Shown here piece after piece: positions 12,640-23,999 of a stretch of DNA of 64,000 nt. The position numbers were made by a program, and so were the translations under genes. How positions within the stretch are numbered: the stretch's first letter is position 1; each line of letters starts with the position of its first letter. This DNA comes from Hyalella azteca (Eukaryota > Arthropoda > Malacostraca > Amphipoda > Hyalellidae). The notes below the pieces were generated by a model, which did not search any database, had not been told where the DNA came from, and saw only the letters and a program-made list of their open reading frames with translations. The stretch spans positions 49,028 through 113,027 of the forward strand of contig NW_025946815.1 in NCBI RefSeq assembly GCF_000764305.2, in the 5' to 3' direction.

Positions 12640-13201
12640 GTTAACTTCGATCGAAAACGAGTGCACAGACATTATTTGTATTACGGCAACACTCCCTAAA
12701 AATCACGGAGGGAAAATTGTACCTGTTGAATTTCAGTTGCCAGGTTTTGACTGTTTTCATAACTCAAATGAAGAGCAGTGCAGTAGAGGTGTAGCTTTGT
12801 GGGTCAGAACATCTTATAGGGCCCAGCAAATCAAATTATCTGCAGAGCATCAATCAGCTAGAGAATCAGTGTGGTGCGAACTTTCTCTCAAAGGCAAAGA
12901 TAGCCTCCTCATAGGCGTCTTGTATAGATCACCAAACAGTTCCTCTGATAACGATAAAGTACTAAACAGTCGTTTACCGAGCATGACTTTCCGGAGGTCA
13001 CACACGTTGATTGTTGGTGATTTTGATCATCCAGAGCTAGACTGGACAGATGGGTCCTCTCCAAGGGATGCGAATAACCCAGAATCCTTGTTCATGGAGT
13101 CTGTGAGAGACTCCTTCCTAGTCCAGCTCGTTACCAAGCCAACCCATTATAGAAATAAACAGACTCCCAATATTCTAGACGTGGTGTTTACCAGTGATTA
13201 A
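12640..13201 (+). pseudogene. LINE AP-endonuclease domain (partial)
   Basis: The translated frame begins near DIICIT and includes RGVALWV, LIGVLYRSPN, the VGDF block of the exo-endo-phosphatase fold, and ILDVVFTSD before a stop. The usual GDFN of this fold reads GDFD here. The N-terminal part of the domain is missing, and a one-base shift at about 12640 separates it from the preceding YTNSDSVLNKKVN. It would nick target DNA in an active LINE; here it is inactive. Confidence 0.75.
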
Positions 13202-13302
13202 TCAATGTTAGATGAGCTTCGTCACGAGGCAAAAGCCATCACCAATCATAGTTTTTCAGTCTAAAGTGCTGTACAGAAAATACGCTTCGAAAGCGTGAGC
13301 GT

Positions 13303-13887
13303 TTGAATTTTGAGAAAGGTGACTATGATAAACTCTGTGAAGCAGTGAGTGCAGTGAATATTTCGAACTGTATTAAGGACATGAATGTGGCTGAGTCATG
13401 GGCATTTTTCAAGGACACGGTTATGTCTGCAGTTGATGCGTGTGTACCTAAAATTAAGCTTGGTGGAGCCAAAGAAACTCAGTTTATGAACAGTACAGTT
13501 TTAGCTAAACCGAAAGCAAAGAAGGAAGCCTACCAGCGTTATTTACGGACTCGTAGCGGTGCTAAACCTAAACCCGTAGCGGTGCTAGACCTAAACGCAA
13601 AAGCTCGAAATAAAGCTTAAGAAAGCTGTTGCACCTCAGTAAAAACCCTCGAAAAAAATATTGCTAAAATGCAAAAAAAAACAAAAGACTTCTTCTTGTA
13701 CGTTAGCTCGAAGTGCAAGATAAAGGACGGTATTTCTGATTTGAAAGTAGATCAACGAAAGATATTCTCTGATGAGGGCAAGGATAACGTTCTTACTCAG
13801 TTTTTCAGTAGAGTATTCACTGAAGAGGACTTGAAGAGTATTCCAGCTAATGAGGAGCGCCCAGTCGGCTCTAAATTAACGTTTTGA
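13303..13887 (+). pseudogene. LINE linker between endonuclease and reverse transcriptase
   Basis: Two open pieces (13303-13620 and 13669-13887) cover the region that in CR1-like proteins links endonuclease to RT. Features are a basic KAKKEAYQRYLRT segment and, later, FSRVFTEED, typical of the stretch just before RT. They are separated by stops and a frame change. Confidence 0.6.
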
Positions 13888-13889
13888 AA

Positions 13890-14760
13890 TACAAGAAGAA
13901 GAGGTTCTCAAGCGCCTGATCGCTGTAAATCCAAACAAGTCATATGGACCGGAAGGCTTCCATCCGATTACTCAAAGAGTTAGCAACTGTCCTAGCTGGC
14001 ACATTGACGTCATTTTTTCGCAAAACTTTGAACGAAGGGATCTTGCCGGCTGACTGGAAAGAAACTCAAGTGACACCATTGATCAAAAGAGATGACAAAA
14101 CCTGCCCGGGCAACTATCGCCCTGTCAGTTTGACAAGTGTCGTTTGCAAGGGAATGGAGTCTTTTGGGAGGGATCGATTGATCGATAATTCGACTGCTAT
14201 TAATCTCATATCAGACTGTCACCATGGCTTTATTGCCGGGAGATCCTGCACCACTAACCTCTTGTCTACTCTGAACGAATGGACCGCCTGCTGGACAAAA
14301 GGGAGCCAGTAGATGCAGTGTACGTCTATTTCGCCAAGGCATTTGACAGTGTCCCACATGAGTGGTTGTTGCGTAAATTGAAGTCTTTGGGAATTGAGAG
14401 TAATGTAATCAAATGGATTAGAATTTTCTAGTAGGGAGACGACAACGTGTCAGTATTAATGGGTCCGTATCAGACTGGGCTTCAGTTCGCAGCGGCGTGC
14501 CACAAGGAAGTGTTCTCGGGCCTGTTTTACTCATTGCGTTTATAAACGATCTCGCAGGAGCTGCGTCTAGCGTGTGCTCGATGTATGCTGACGACACAAA
14601 AATTTAAAATGCAGTGAAGAATACGTCCCAAAAAGTAAAGTTGCAAGGTGATCTTGACAGGTTGGTTGACTAAGCTGATAAGTGGCAGCTGCGTCTTAAC
14701 GCTGATAAATGTAAAGTAATCCACCTTGGCAAGAATAATGAACAATATTTTTACAGTATG
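13890..14760 (+). pseudogene. LINE reverse transcriptase, inactivated
   Basis: Recognisable RT blocks are VTPLIKRDDKTCPGNYRPVS (about 14080-14140), HGFIAGRSCTTNLL (about 14220-14265), a motif A region reading VYFAKAFDSVPH (about 14322-14358), and the catalytic YADD at 14584-14595. In motif A the first catalytic aspartate (usually DF.KAFD) is replaced by tyrosine. There is a frameshift near 14305, a stop soon after YADDTKI and further stops nearby, so no enzyme can be made. Confidence 0.8.
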
Positions 14761-15436
14761 AGACGATACGGTTGCAACGACAGAGTGATGATGTCAAAGT
14801 CGACAATGAAAAAAGATTTAGGAGTTTATATCGACAATGAATTGAAATTTTCCAAGCATATTGAAGGCCAAGTAAATAAAGCTAAAGAACGACTTGGATT
14901 GATCAGATGCTCTTTCGAGTTCCTAGAAGTAGAAGCGATGAAGCAGTTATTTGTTGCTGTCGTGCGCCCGAAACTAGAGTTTGGAAACGTCGTGTGGTCA
15001 CCGAAACTTGAAAAGGACAAAAATTTAGTCGAGAGTGTTCAAAGACGTGCAACAGCGATAATTCTGGGCTTGAAAGGCAAGTCCTATGAGGAAAGATCAA
15101 AGTTTATGAAGCTTACAAGCCTCAGTTATCGACGTCTACGTGGTGACCTCATTGAAGTATTCAAGTATACTCAGGTACAAGGTCCCAGAAGGGTTACTAG
15201 AATTTGAAACAAGAACCAAAAACAGGGGCCACGGCTATAAACCAAAAAAACTGTTTTGTAACACATCCATGCGACAACATTTCTTCTCGCTTCGAGTCAC
15301 CGACATGTGGAACAGCCTCCCTGATATCATCGTTGACGCTCCGAGTATGAACGCCTTCAAGAACAGACTAGACGAAGCTATGCAGGAGCATATGTTCAGT
15401 CTTAAAATGCCTAGCACCTTACGGACCAGGCAATAA
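14758..15436 (+). pseudogene. LINE RT thumb and C-terminal region
   Basis: The frame contains KDLGVYIDNELKFSKHI, LEFGNVVWSP and LVESVQRRAT, all standard downstream of RT in CR1/Jockey LINEs. It then passes, after a frame change near 15180, to FFSLRVTDMWNSLPDIIV and a final stop at 15436. The C-terminal block is comparatively well kept. Confidence 0.75.
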
Positions 15437-15440
15437 GTCC

Positions 15441-15662
15441 AGCAGCTATTTCAATCAATCGTCAGTTGTGGAAAGATTGGGTTCCAAAGACCGGATACCT
15501 TGTGAATCAAGTTACGAAAAGTATATGAATCGGTAACAGGCCATGGGCCTATTTTTTCAGTGCCGACGCTTTCAATCTATTCTGTTCTATTTCAATTTGT
15601 TGTTCTTAATCATCCGGAGATTAAAACTACTAGTTATTAACAACTAAGCCTGCACTGCACAC
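15441..15662. other. Junction between LINE and gene A 3' end
   Basis: Short AT-rich interval. No AATAAA is visible on the minus strand between the gene A stop and the LINE. Confidence 0.4.
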
Positions 15663-15746
15663 ATCATCCGGACGTCACTGCAGAGCACACATCATCCTGA
15701 CGTCACTGCAGTGCCCCCATCGTCCGGACATCACTGCAGTGCACAT
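15663..15746 (-). repeat. Three 28-bp tandem units spanning the gene A stop codon
   Basis: Units at 15663-15690, 15691-15718 and 15719-15746 each hold CACTGCAG or a near variant. On the minus strand the upstream-most unit (15719-15746) codes the last residues CALQ and the TGA stop; the other two repeat this tail inside the 3' untranslated region. Gene C has one full unit and a partial second (GATGATGTGTGCA after its stop), so the array grew in gene A. Confidence 0.85.
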
Positions 15747-15957
15747 ACATAATATAAAGCAAGTGTGCATGGCATGTCCCCAAGGTAGGAGGCAGCGTTA
15801 TGGAACAAGAGAAATGCACAGTCTGAGTTTTCGTTGGGCTCGAGCGGTCCCCAAAGTCCTGAACCAGGCAAGCCGGACATGACTTGGCCGGTGCGCCAAG
15901 TCCACACGCCGTTGTTGCGGTGAAGCCCCACGGTGTACCAACCATAGGTAGCGGGCA
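15731..15957 (-). CDS. Gene A exon 3: C-terminal half of the CTLD
   Basis: It codes a segment with YTVGLHRNN, VWTWRTGQ, LWGPLEPNENSDC, GDMPC and the final YYVCALQ. EPN is the tripeptide linked to mannose-type ligand binding in calcium-dependent CTLDs. The usual WND calcium-binding motif is not evident, so calcium dependence is uncertain. The acceptor is CAG at 15960-15958. A second open frame on the same strand is a shadow. Confidence 0.8.
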
Positions 15958-18900
15958 CTGTCATGAAAGAGAAGGGATTTCAAAGCGATTAAAAATAGCT
16001 TCAAAATTTGAGTCACATTCAGATGAATATTACGATTTGAATGCAAACTATCGGCTATATCTCCGGAACACTATTGAAATAGAGCACATAAAATTATTAT
16101 AGAATTTTCGTTTCATTTAGGGTGAGGTTGCATTCATTCATCCACATTATTCATACTTTTAACACATTGAAGAAATATCATTTACCAAACCGGAATGACG
16201 TTTGGTATACGTAGTCAGCGAGCTTGAAGAAGTTGTCGGCGTAGAGAGAGACGAGCTGGGAGCCTCCAGGGCACGAGGCCTTGGCGACGTCGTACGTCAA
16301 GTCGTTCTTCACCACAACCACACAACCGACGTCCGCAACCCAGTCGAAGGGGGCCGGGCAGGGTGGGGCTGAGTGTAAGGATGGTTTTAGAAATCGTAAT
16401 CAGTGAGGTACGGACAAAGATTAACTAATAGTATAAATTAATTAATGATCAGTTAGTGTAATTTTACAGCACCTTATCCAACCCGCGCGAATTGACAATT
16501 CAGTCAATCATTAACAGATTTTCATGACATGAACCTTGAACTATGGAATCATGTGAACCGTAATATAATTGTGACCAGCCCCTTAATATTTGCTATACCT
16601 CTATCCGTCAACGGTATTTGAAGTTCCTATCTCAGCCGTAAAGTAATTTTTGGAGACTACTTTTGTCGCGTCGCGCGAGTTAAACTATTGGAGTTCAGGG
16701 TTTACAGCGCTCTGCCTTCTCTCGGAACCATCCGCCTAGCTCTACTTCCGCCCGCTAGCGTGCAGCATGCGGCGTCTCATTTAGTCGTGACGAGCTCCTG
16801 CGTTAGCATAAGACGAGATGTGTAGCTAATTCATTGCCTAGAAATCCAGTTCATTCATTGTCCATATCAAGTCTTTGTTTCACTGTGTCTTGTGTTAGTG
16901 CTTATTTGATCTTGATAAACCTGGTATGCCCATTGTGAAATGCAATAGTAGTTTTTTTGGGACTTTTCTTTGTTTTACTTATTGTCTGCCATTATCGTGT
17001 AACCGAATCTCCGTCTTCTTTCTGTCCAGACGTGCGTAAACTTGATGTTGTTTCAATGTAACAGTCAATTGTTAGCGACCAATCGAACTGATGAATAGGA
17101 TCGACGTGCCACATCTCGTAAGTGTAATGCTTGTCTTTGTTTTCTAAGGTACTGCTGTCATTTATTGCATCATTTACAGTTACACATAGATGAAATATTT
17201 AGATTATTGCCAGCCTAAATTTAGGATTATTCCCTTTCGCAAAGTTCAGCACCTATCCATCGATTATGTATAACGAGTTTCCGGTATTTGGTTAACTTTC
17301 AGTTAGATTAAAAGTTCATGTTGTTTTTTCGAGTATTACATCTGCTCTATTATGTGCAGATTTACGGTCGAACTTTCCGGCAGTAAACCTGGACTGAGTA
17401 TCAAGAATATCTTACTTACTGTCCTTGGGTTCACCGTTACTTGGCTGAAAAGAGAAGATTTAGTAGCCTCGAATTCAGTCCAAGACAACTTTGTTGTTCA
17501 ACTGAATTCATCTGATTTTTTTTAATGCTCGAGCGGTGAGCCCAGAAGACGGTTATTATCCATCGGGTACTTACACGTCAATTCAGAATGCTCATTCTTT
17601 CCTACGTCTTTATTAATTTTAATTATTTAGAAAATAAGATTTGTCACGAACAATACGCGCTTTGAAAATCTTCAATTACTTCGAGATTCTAGACCGAGAC
17701 CGAGTTCCATCAGAATCTAGACGGATCGATCATTTCTGATAGATGCCAAATGGAACTCTCACCCCCTTGGCGTTACGGTATGACAAGTAAACGACGTAGC
17801 ATCATAGACGTCAAGTGCAAAATTACTTCCTGTTCCCAAAAATCGCGCCAGATCGTGACATTTAATGAATTAAAACACAATCATAGATGAGTTCTAAAAC
17901 AAGAGTCAACAAAGTGATCACTATCGACCACTGGGTGGTTGAGGAATGAACGCAGAGGGTGGATAAATTTATAGGGATAGGAAAAAGGTCTCTTAGGGGA
18001 AGTACGAAAAATACATATTCAAAAGAACGACATTTAGTGTTTAAAAAGTAGGATATTTGGTCTAATTAGGCAATTACATACTACAAAAAACCTGGAAAAA
18101 TTTGATATAAATATTTTTCTAATTTAAATGTTTATTGCGAGACTCATTTCCAATTCAGTACAATCATGTGAGCCATCATTCGCGCTTTTGTATGTTGGGA
18201 GTCGATATAAATATTATGATAGGAATATCCTACGGATTAGTAAACAGGTAAAACTGTTCGCCTACATCTAAAATGATGGCCTTCGTCCACGAAACAAACC
18301 CTCGAGGCAAATGACGCTGAAACAACTTTGATTATGAATTGATTTCGCTTAAAAAGCGCTAAATCAAAGTTATTTCAACTTTGTATGCTTGACAGTAACT
18401 CAGTTTTTTTATGTTAACTCGCGTGCGTCGCTCTCTAGCAGCACAAGTACATTGTTTATTCGGCAACCCAAACACATTACATATACTGTAGCCTGTATAT
18501 GTTTTTTCATCCTTTACGCTTCAGAGACATGGATGATAAAACAACCCTCATTATACTCCTCGTTCAAGGGTTGGGGTTAACCACCAACCGGTTTGTGACA
18601 GTGCATATACAGCGAAGACGCAGCAGTTACCGTGATCAAATGCTTCACAATTGGCCGCAGTTGTTTGGTGCCATATGTCTCGTTCAGATGCAGAATGAGA
18701 CTCGCTTCTAATTTCAGTTGTAAAATCTCACCGTAAATTGTGATGTGTGTGACCAGAGAATAATTACATCTTCCAGGGCTGCACATTTTAATTCTGAAAA
18801 TTTTTAGAAACACAAATTTAGCCCTACTGTCCACTTTTTAATGTAATGTTCGTTGGAAAGCCCGTTAGCAGCATTGCTGCAATCAAGAACACAGAGTTGA

Positions 18901-21900
18901 TCATCCAAGATTTTGGCAGCAATAGAATTACTTAACTGGATATGTTGGCATGAACGTGTGATTTCAGCTGCTCGTGTTCATATGCTCTAGGTTCTAATTT
19001 CTAATTAACCAAGATGGCTGATTTAATTTGTGGAACCGAAAGTTCATCATTGCCAAGTTGTGAATCGGCTTCAGGAAGTCTTCACACCGAGGCGCAGACC
19101 GCTTGCAACAGAAATATGTTCGAAAAAGATCCTATCTAAGCGCACTAGGGGACTGTTTTTCGTTACTATGTGCTTTATTTCGCTGTGTCGTCAGGTTTGT
19201 TACCGTAGTAAAATCAAAGTACCGTTATTTGGGTTATTTTCGATGAAATAAATCGTATAAGAATATTTATTATTGAAATTGCCATCGAGCTTGGCAATAT
19301 TAGAATGGCCACGTACCCTATATCAAATTATGTGTGTCTATTAATGTGTCTATTCTCTATTTGAGGCCGCTCAAAAGAATATAAACACCGGTACAGAAAA
19401 GTGTGCTGGATGGAACTACTGGACGGAATTACTGGACAGAGCTACTAGACGGAACTACTGGAGGGAGCTACTGGACGGAACTACTGGATGGAGCTACATT
19501 GCAGACGTATCGTGAAATTAGTCATTAGCAAATTATACATGACGTAACGCAGTGCCTGTAAGAGGAAATAGGAATGCTAGCGGGTCTCGCTTTTAAATGC
19601 ATTACCGCGAAAACTTTAAAATATTATTGGTATTCTATGCCTGGAAATGGGGAATCAGCTACAACATTTATGCTGTCACTTGTTAAAATAGTTACTAATA
19701 AATCAATTCCATGCATTACAAATTATACCTTGTAGATACACTAGGCTGTTGCTTGCATGTGAATGTTGTGAGAGACCACTCAGGATTGATTACTGCGAAA
19801 AATATTAGTTACTGGTGTATATGTGTTAGAATGTTTGGTGCACATGTAGTATGTGGGGCATGCACCAATGTTTATTATTGGTGAACGGAAAATTTTTTTC
19901 GGTCTTGGTGAATTCAAGAGATTGTTTGTTGCAGATGAATGTCAGAGAATGCGAGGTACTTGTGAATATGAGTGAATGTTTTGCACTGCTGTATTTGGAG
20001 AATTTTAGGTACCCGGAATCGGGTAGAATGATTGGAACAGGGGCGACCCTGTCAAAATTTAGACGTGACTGTCGGTCGGGTTTCGGTTGTCACTCTCGGA
20101 TTGGTAATGAATCAGATGTGAAATGGCCGCCTCCCCTATTCAGCCCATAGGAGCTATTTTGGGTAGTTCCACGGGAAAAGATATAAGGGTAAAATGACAC
20201 ACGAAATCAGCGGCTGGTCAGCCCACCATTGGCTTACCCTGCTAAGTGGCTGGAATGAGTTGTCAGCGCGAACGTGACATGCCCCTGCCTTTAGTTGTGC
20301 CGCTGCATATGCATTGTGCATGGGTACGAACTTATAGACAAGTGAGCGTTTCAACACTCTTGCATTGCGTGTACGTCAATATGCTTGCGTTGCGAGACCT
20401 TCAAAACGCTTGCATTGGGTGCGAGTTGCTCACGCGAGAGTTGCGTGAGATTCAACACGCGTGCAATGCGAGTCTGACAACCCGCTTGCTCTGCGTGCGC
20501 ATAGAAAAACACGTGGGCATAGCGTTATCTTCAACACGCTTCGCGTTCTAACAACAAGCTTGCAATGTTTTTGCGGCAACACGTACAAATTACAATTACA
20601 CGCAAGGCTTCTAAACCCACGCTTTCGAGGTAAGACTTATAAACAACACCCTAAGTACTCCCTGTTCAAAGGTGAGGTTACCCGTACCCACCACCCCCCA
20701 CTACCCCCCGACGCGCTGGTGTCCACTGTCGAACTGTGAGTAGTTTGGTGCATTTCGTCGTGTGCGGTTGAAAATAAGACCTGCTTCTCGTTTCTATCGT
20801 GTATCCTTAGTGTGATCTGCGATGCAAGCTAATAGAAAACAATAAAGTTTCTAAAGCCTGAACACGTTAATTTAGGAATCTTTAGAAATACAACTTCCTA
20901 AGAGTTTAATGTCAAGTGCCTGCTAAAGTGAAGTTCTTTGGCAATTGGAACTTGGAATACCGGGAATGACGACATTCAAGAACACACCATCGAGCTTCAA
21001 GATTTTTGCTGAAAAATTTAACTTGGGGTATATTGACACGAACGTGTTATTTCAGCTGCTCGTGTTCTTATAGTCGAGGTTATAATTTCTGATTCACCGA
21101 CCAAGACATCAGGATCGTTTTGTGGACTGTGTAACCGAAAGCTTAGATTTGTCGAGTCGTCCATTAACGTTGCGCGCTTAAGTTGAGTAGTGGCGTCTGA
21201 CAACCTTACCAACTGGTCGGCGTACAGCTTGCTGCAGAAAACACGTTACAGCAGGATTACAGGCAAATTTGTAAGGTAACTAAGTTGCACGGTTCCGTTA
21301 TTGTGAAATTTATTCTAAGTGAAATCGAACTAATGTTATTTGCACGTGTGTATTTCGAGAAATTTAGGTAAACAAGATTGTTAAAAATTGCTGTACCGTG
21401 AATAATTTCACTATACATTAGGAAATTCTTACCTGGAAACAGGAATTAGTTACTATATTGAATCTGTATATGTTGGAATGGTTAGAATTAGGCTCTGTAG
21501 ATACAATAGGCTGTTTGCTAATATTTTCGGAGAATTTCGATGACTGATTCAAATGATTATTGCGGGAGATTGCTTAACAGTTAATGTGAATATTTGGAGC
21601 TGGCGAATATGAGAATGTTTGGTACCTGCCGCTACTACCGCAACAGGTAGGAGTGTTCGGTACGGGTAAAGGGTGGAATGTTTCGTATATGGATGATGTG
21701 GGATAATATTGAGCAGTGTTGAATACTGGAGTATGTTGATAGTTGAGTGATATTGCATATTGAAGAATTTTTGGTTCTTGGCAATGTGTGAGAATGCTGA
21801 TTGATGGTAAATATTGAACATTGTTTTGCTCGAGCAATGTGAGAGGATCTTGCATTTTGGCAAATATAAGAGAATGCTGTGGGTAATGTGGAGAGTTGGG

Positions 21901-23396
21901 GTTGGAAGTTGTATTAACTGATATTATTCCCGTTTCAAACTCGTGTTTACTTCATTGTGCCGCGATGATACATGTCTAGTCTGCTCATGTATATATATAT
22001 ATAGGCTATAGCGTACAGTGATTCATATGCCCCTCCTTTCTCCCCATCAAAGGGAGAAGGGAGGGGGCATTTTTTAATGCATTTATCAGACTCGGCCGTG
22101 TCTGTTCCGAACGTATCAGGTACCAAATACGCGCGCCCCGCAGTCGTCCCGCGGTTGGCAAGGAATAGACCAGATCCTAATCAGGTGCTTATTTCTCTCG
22201 TACAACCAGAACCTAAAGCGGACATAGAGCCGCTGATTTACACCGCTATTCGAGCTTGGGGCGTCCTTAAAGCAGCGGCTGACAGGAATCAAAATTTTGA
22301 TAGGGTAGTGTAGAATGTTTCGTACTATATAATGTTGGATAATATTGAGCGGTGAAGAATGTTGAAGAATGTTGGATTGGGCAATGTGGGAGAATGTTGA
22401 GTTTTGGTGACTGTGAGAGAATGTTTGGTTTTGGGTAATGTGGAATGTTGTGGTTGAAAGTTGTATTAAATAATATTATTAAAGTTCAAATTCACGTTTT
22501 TTCGCTATTTGTTTCATTGTTTTCTCATCTGTCCCCGTTAGAACTGGAATTTGCAAAGCAACGAATGTGATAAAAAGTATTTTCCCTGCCTCTACTTGGG
22601 GGAGGAGGGTGCAGGCGTTTTTTGTCGTTTTCCTGGTTCGGTTGTTTCCGCCTTGGAACGTATCAGATTACTAATACACGTGCCCTTGGTCCACCTCGCC
22701 ACCATTAAGGAATTTACTTATTTCTAATTAGGCGCTCATTTCTTACAGAAAAACGGAACGAAACTCTGACATAGAGCCGCTATTTTAGGACCGCCAAACT
22801 TAACCGGTGGGGGACGCTTCGCCAGCTTTTTGCTGTCTGAAATAAAATCTTACCAATTTTTGCTTATCAAATTTTCAGCAATAGCTGGACCGATTCTTCG
22901 AAATGTTTTTTTTTTTGTTTTAGTGAAGTATCATTGAGATCCAGCAATTCAGATAGACATAGCAGAGCAATAAAGTAAACTCACCTGTATGAGCAAACAG
23001 TTAGAGAAGAAGAAATTTTCGAAAAGTCCTATGTTTACGTAACTCACCCAGACCTCCAATACTAGGAAAAGTATCCCGAACGTAGCAGTTGTAGTCCTTG
23101 GAACCCGGAGAAGTTCGGTTGAACAAGGCCAGGTTCGTGGAGTTCAGCAGCAGGCACTGCCCGCTGGTGCTGTGCACGCACAGAGTTGGGTAGGGGATGC
23201 CACTCTGTGCAGCCCGGCTGGCACAGCGGATGACACTTAGGCCAGAGTAGTTCTTCGATGCCACGCCAATTGCGAGAAGTTCTTCCACCGCCACAGGGAC
23301 TGAGGTGTACTTACTATAACTCCCCAGAGTTTCCTTCACCACGGCAAGCAAGGTGAACACTAGCAGTTTAATGATCATTATGCTCACAATTTCCAT
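15731..23396 (-). CDS. Gene A: secreted C-type-lectin-like protein, three coding exons
   Basis: The model joins minus-strand exons 23396-23048, 16368-16186 and 15957-15731 (349+183+227 bp), giving 252 residues. Both introns are phase 1 with GTGAG/CAG and GTAAA/CAG borders; intron 1 is about 6.7 kb. Residues 1 to about 26 form a signal peptide starting MEIVSIMIIKLLVF. An N-terminal domain with four cysteines (IRCAS, TLCVH, GQCLL, YNCYV) follows, and it carries sequons NYS, NST and NRT. Its layout loosely recalls PAN/apple domains. The C-terminal half is a CTLD with VGLH, WTW and EPN motifs. By family it is probably a secreted carbohydrate-binding or recognition protein; the ligand is unknown. 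A TTTCAG upstream of the start (exon from 23427) suggests a 5' untranslated exon further right. Confidence 0.78.
16186..16368 (-). CDS. Gene A exon 2: N-terminal half of the CTLD
   Basis: 183 bp, phase 1 at both ends. It codes PPCPAPFDWVADVGCVVVVK and then SCPGGSQLVSLYADNFF, the first part of the CTLD with three cysteines. Acceptor ACTCAG and donor GTAAA are conserved with gene C. It was too short to stand out as an open frame and was found by aligning with the gene C and D exons. Confidence 0.8.
16400..18380. other. Gene A intron 1, part shared with gene C intron
   Basis: Bases 17500-17830 match 41450-41830 in inverted orientation (landmark GACGGTTATTATCCATC against GATGAATAATAACCGTC; also GATAGATGCCAAATG). 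This shows that the introns of genes A and C share ancestry. The remainder (16690-17480) holds no recognised element. Confidence 0.65.
18880..19250. repeat. Direct repeat, partner of 20990-21290
   Basis: Landmarks are TTTCAGCTGCTCGTGTTC followed at a similar distance by GTAACCGAAAG or GGAACCGAAAG. The copies are diverged and lie in the same orientation inside gene A intron 1. Confidence 0.6.
19413..19497. repeat. 15-bp minisatellite
   Basis: About six units of GGAACTACTGGACGG with small changes (GGAGCTAC, GGAATTAC). Confidence 0.85.
20340..20585. repeat. Degenerate repeats around TTCAACACGCTTGCATTGCG
   Basis: Variants such as TTCAACACTCTTGCATTGCG, TTCAAAACGCTTGCATTGGG and TTCAACACGCGTGCAATGCG recur at irregular spacing in the same direction. 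The stretch is more GC-rich than the surrounding intron. Open frames here follow from the repeat and are not taken as genes. Confidence 0.65.
20990..21290. repeat. Direct repeat, partner of 18880-19250
   Basis: Same landmarks as the partner copy (TTTCAGCTGCTCGTGTTC). It lies about 2.1 kb further right inside gene A intron 1. Confidence 0.6.
21580..21965. repeat. Degenerate GAATGTTGG-type repeat field, copy 1
   Basis: Irregular repeats of the type TGTGAGAATGTTTGG and GGGTAATGTGG end in GGAAGTTGTATTAACTGATA. The same ending and the same motifs recur at 22310-22500, so the field has been duplicated. Open frames on the opposite strand reflect the repeat. Confidence 0.6.
22028..22315 (+). repeat. 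Hairpin-ended dispersed repeat, copy 1
   Basis: It begins with an imperfect hairpin (TGCCCCTCC...GGGAGGGGGCA, 22028-22072). It continues through GACTCGGCCGTGTCTGTTC and ends near GACAGGAATCAAAATTTTGA. An inverted copy is at 63458-63765 and a diverged direct copy at 22580-22815. No protein is recognised. Confidence 0.7.
22310..22500. repeat. Degenerate GAATGTTGG-type repeat field, copy 2
   Basis: It contains GAAGAATGTTGAAGAATGTTG and GGTTGAAAGTTGTATTAAA. Copies 1 and 2 flank the hairpin-ended repeat, as if that repeat had inserted into, or been duplicated with, this field. Confidence 0.6.
22580..22815 (+). repeat. Hairpin-ended dispersed repeat, diverged copy 2
   Basis: It follows copy 1 in order: a G-rich hairpin-like start, GGAACGTATCAGATTACTAA, then GACATAGAGCCGCTATTTTA. 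Just beyond, 22785-22845 matches 40850-40912 (gene C intron 1) in inverted orientation, with the shared core AAGTTTGGCGGTCCT. Confidence 0.6.
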
Positions 23397-23427
23397 TGTC
23401 AACGAAATCTTTCCAACATTGGAGTAT

Positions 23428-23790
23428 CTGAAAAGAGGTAAGGAGACATCAGAAGTCTAAATACCGATGCCATTTAAAAGGGAGGGAATTTTACAAGGTA
23501 TTTTCGTGCCTGCGTTTCAATATAATTATTTATTTTAATGAACGTGCGATAGTTTGATAGATGGATAGAAAATATTCTCACATAGCGTTGCTGTAGTTAT
23601 AATTATTTATTACACATTAACATTTTATATTTTAATTGTCTTCTCCTATTGGTCGACCTTGCTAGGAGAAATGAGAGTAACAGCAAAAATGTCAGTAGTT
23701 CTTATGATATAATTTCGATATGATTTTCTCCGGAGCTTCAGATATGTGTTCGGCAATGGAATGATTTACTTGCATATGTTCGTTAGCCTC
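23428..23790. other. Upstream of gene A coding exon 1
   Basis: No TATA box or further exon could be placed with confidence. A 5' untranslated exon is expected to the right because TTTCAG precedes the coding exon in all four paralogues. Confidence 0.35.
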
Positions 23791-23799
23791 CTCTCTATT

Positions 23800-23975
23800 T
23801 CCTCGCAACAGCCTCCTCTCCATTTCCTCACAACAGCCTCTACCAACGACAGCCTCTACCACCGACAGCCTCTACCATCAACGACAGCCTCTACCAACGA
23901 CAGCCTCTACCAACGACAGCCTCTACCAACGACAGCCTCTACCAACGACAGCCTCTACCAACGACAGCCTTCTCT
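23800..23975. repeat. 16-bp minisatellite
   Basis: Units of GACAGCCTCTACCAAC repeat about nine times, preceded by two related CCTCCTCTCTATTTCCTC units. The open frame across it arises from the repeat. Confidence 0.85.
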
Positions 23976-23999
23976 TCTGAATTTCAATTCATTTCGCTA

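Larger units (their letters stand above)
12594..15440 (+). mobile_element. CR1-like non-LTR retrotransposon, broken
   Basis: From left to right it shows a partial AP-endonuclease domain, a linker, reverse transcriptase and a C-terminal region, in an order typical of CR1/L2/Jockey-group LINEs. The frame is interrupted by several stops and frameshifts. It is 5'-truncated: the first recognisable residues, YTNSDSVLNKKVN, lie just upstream of the endonuclease. It sits between the end of gene A and the homologous 3' flank further left, so it entered the gene A flank after the inverted duplication. No clear target-site duplication was found. Confidence 0.85.

Noticed and set aside
15703..15945. Alternative open frame on the minus strand over gene A exon 3
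   Set aside because: It lacks the CTLD motifs, which are in the other frame, and a similar shadow occurs over gene C exon 3.
22028..22072. Bacterial-type terminator hairpin followed by T run
   Set aside because: The shape fits, but it is the end of a dispersed repeat in a eukaryotic intron with no gene upstream.
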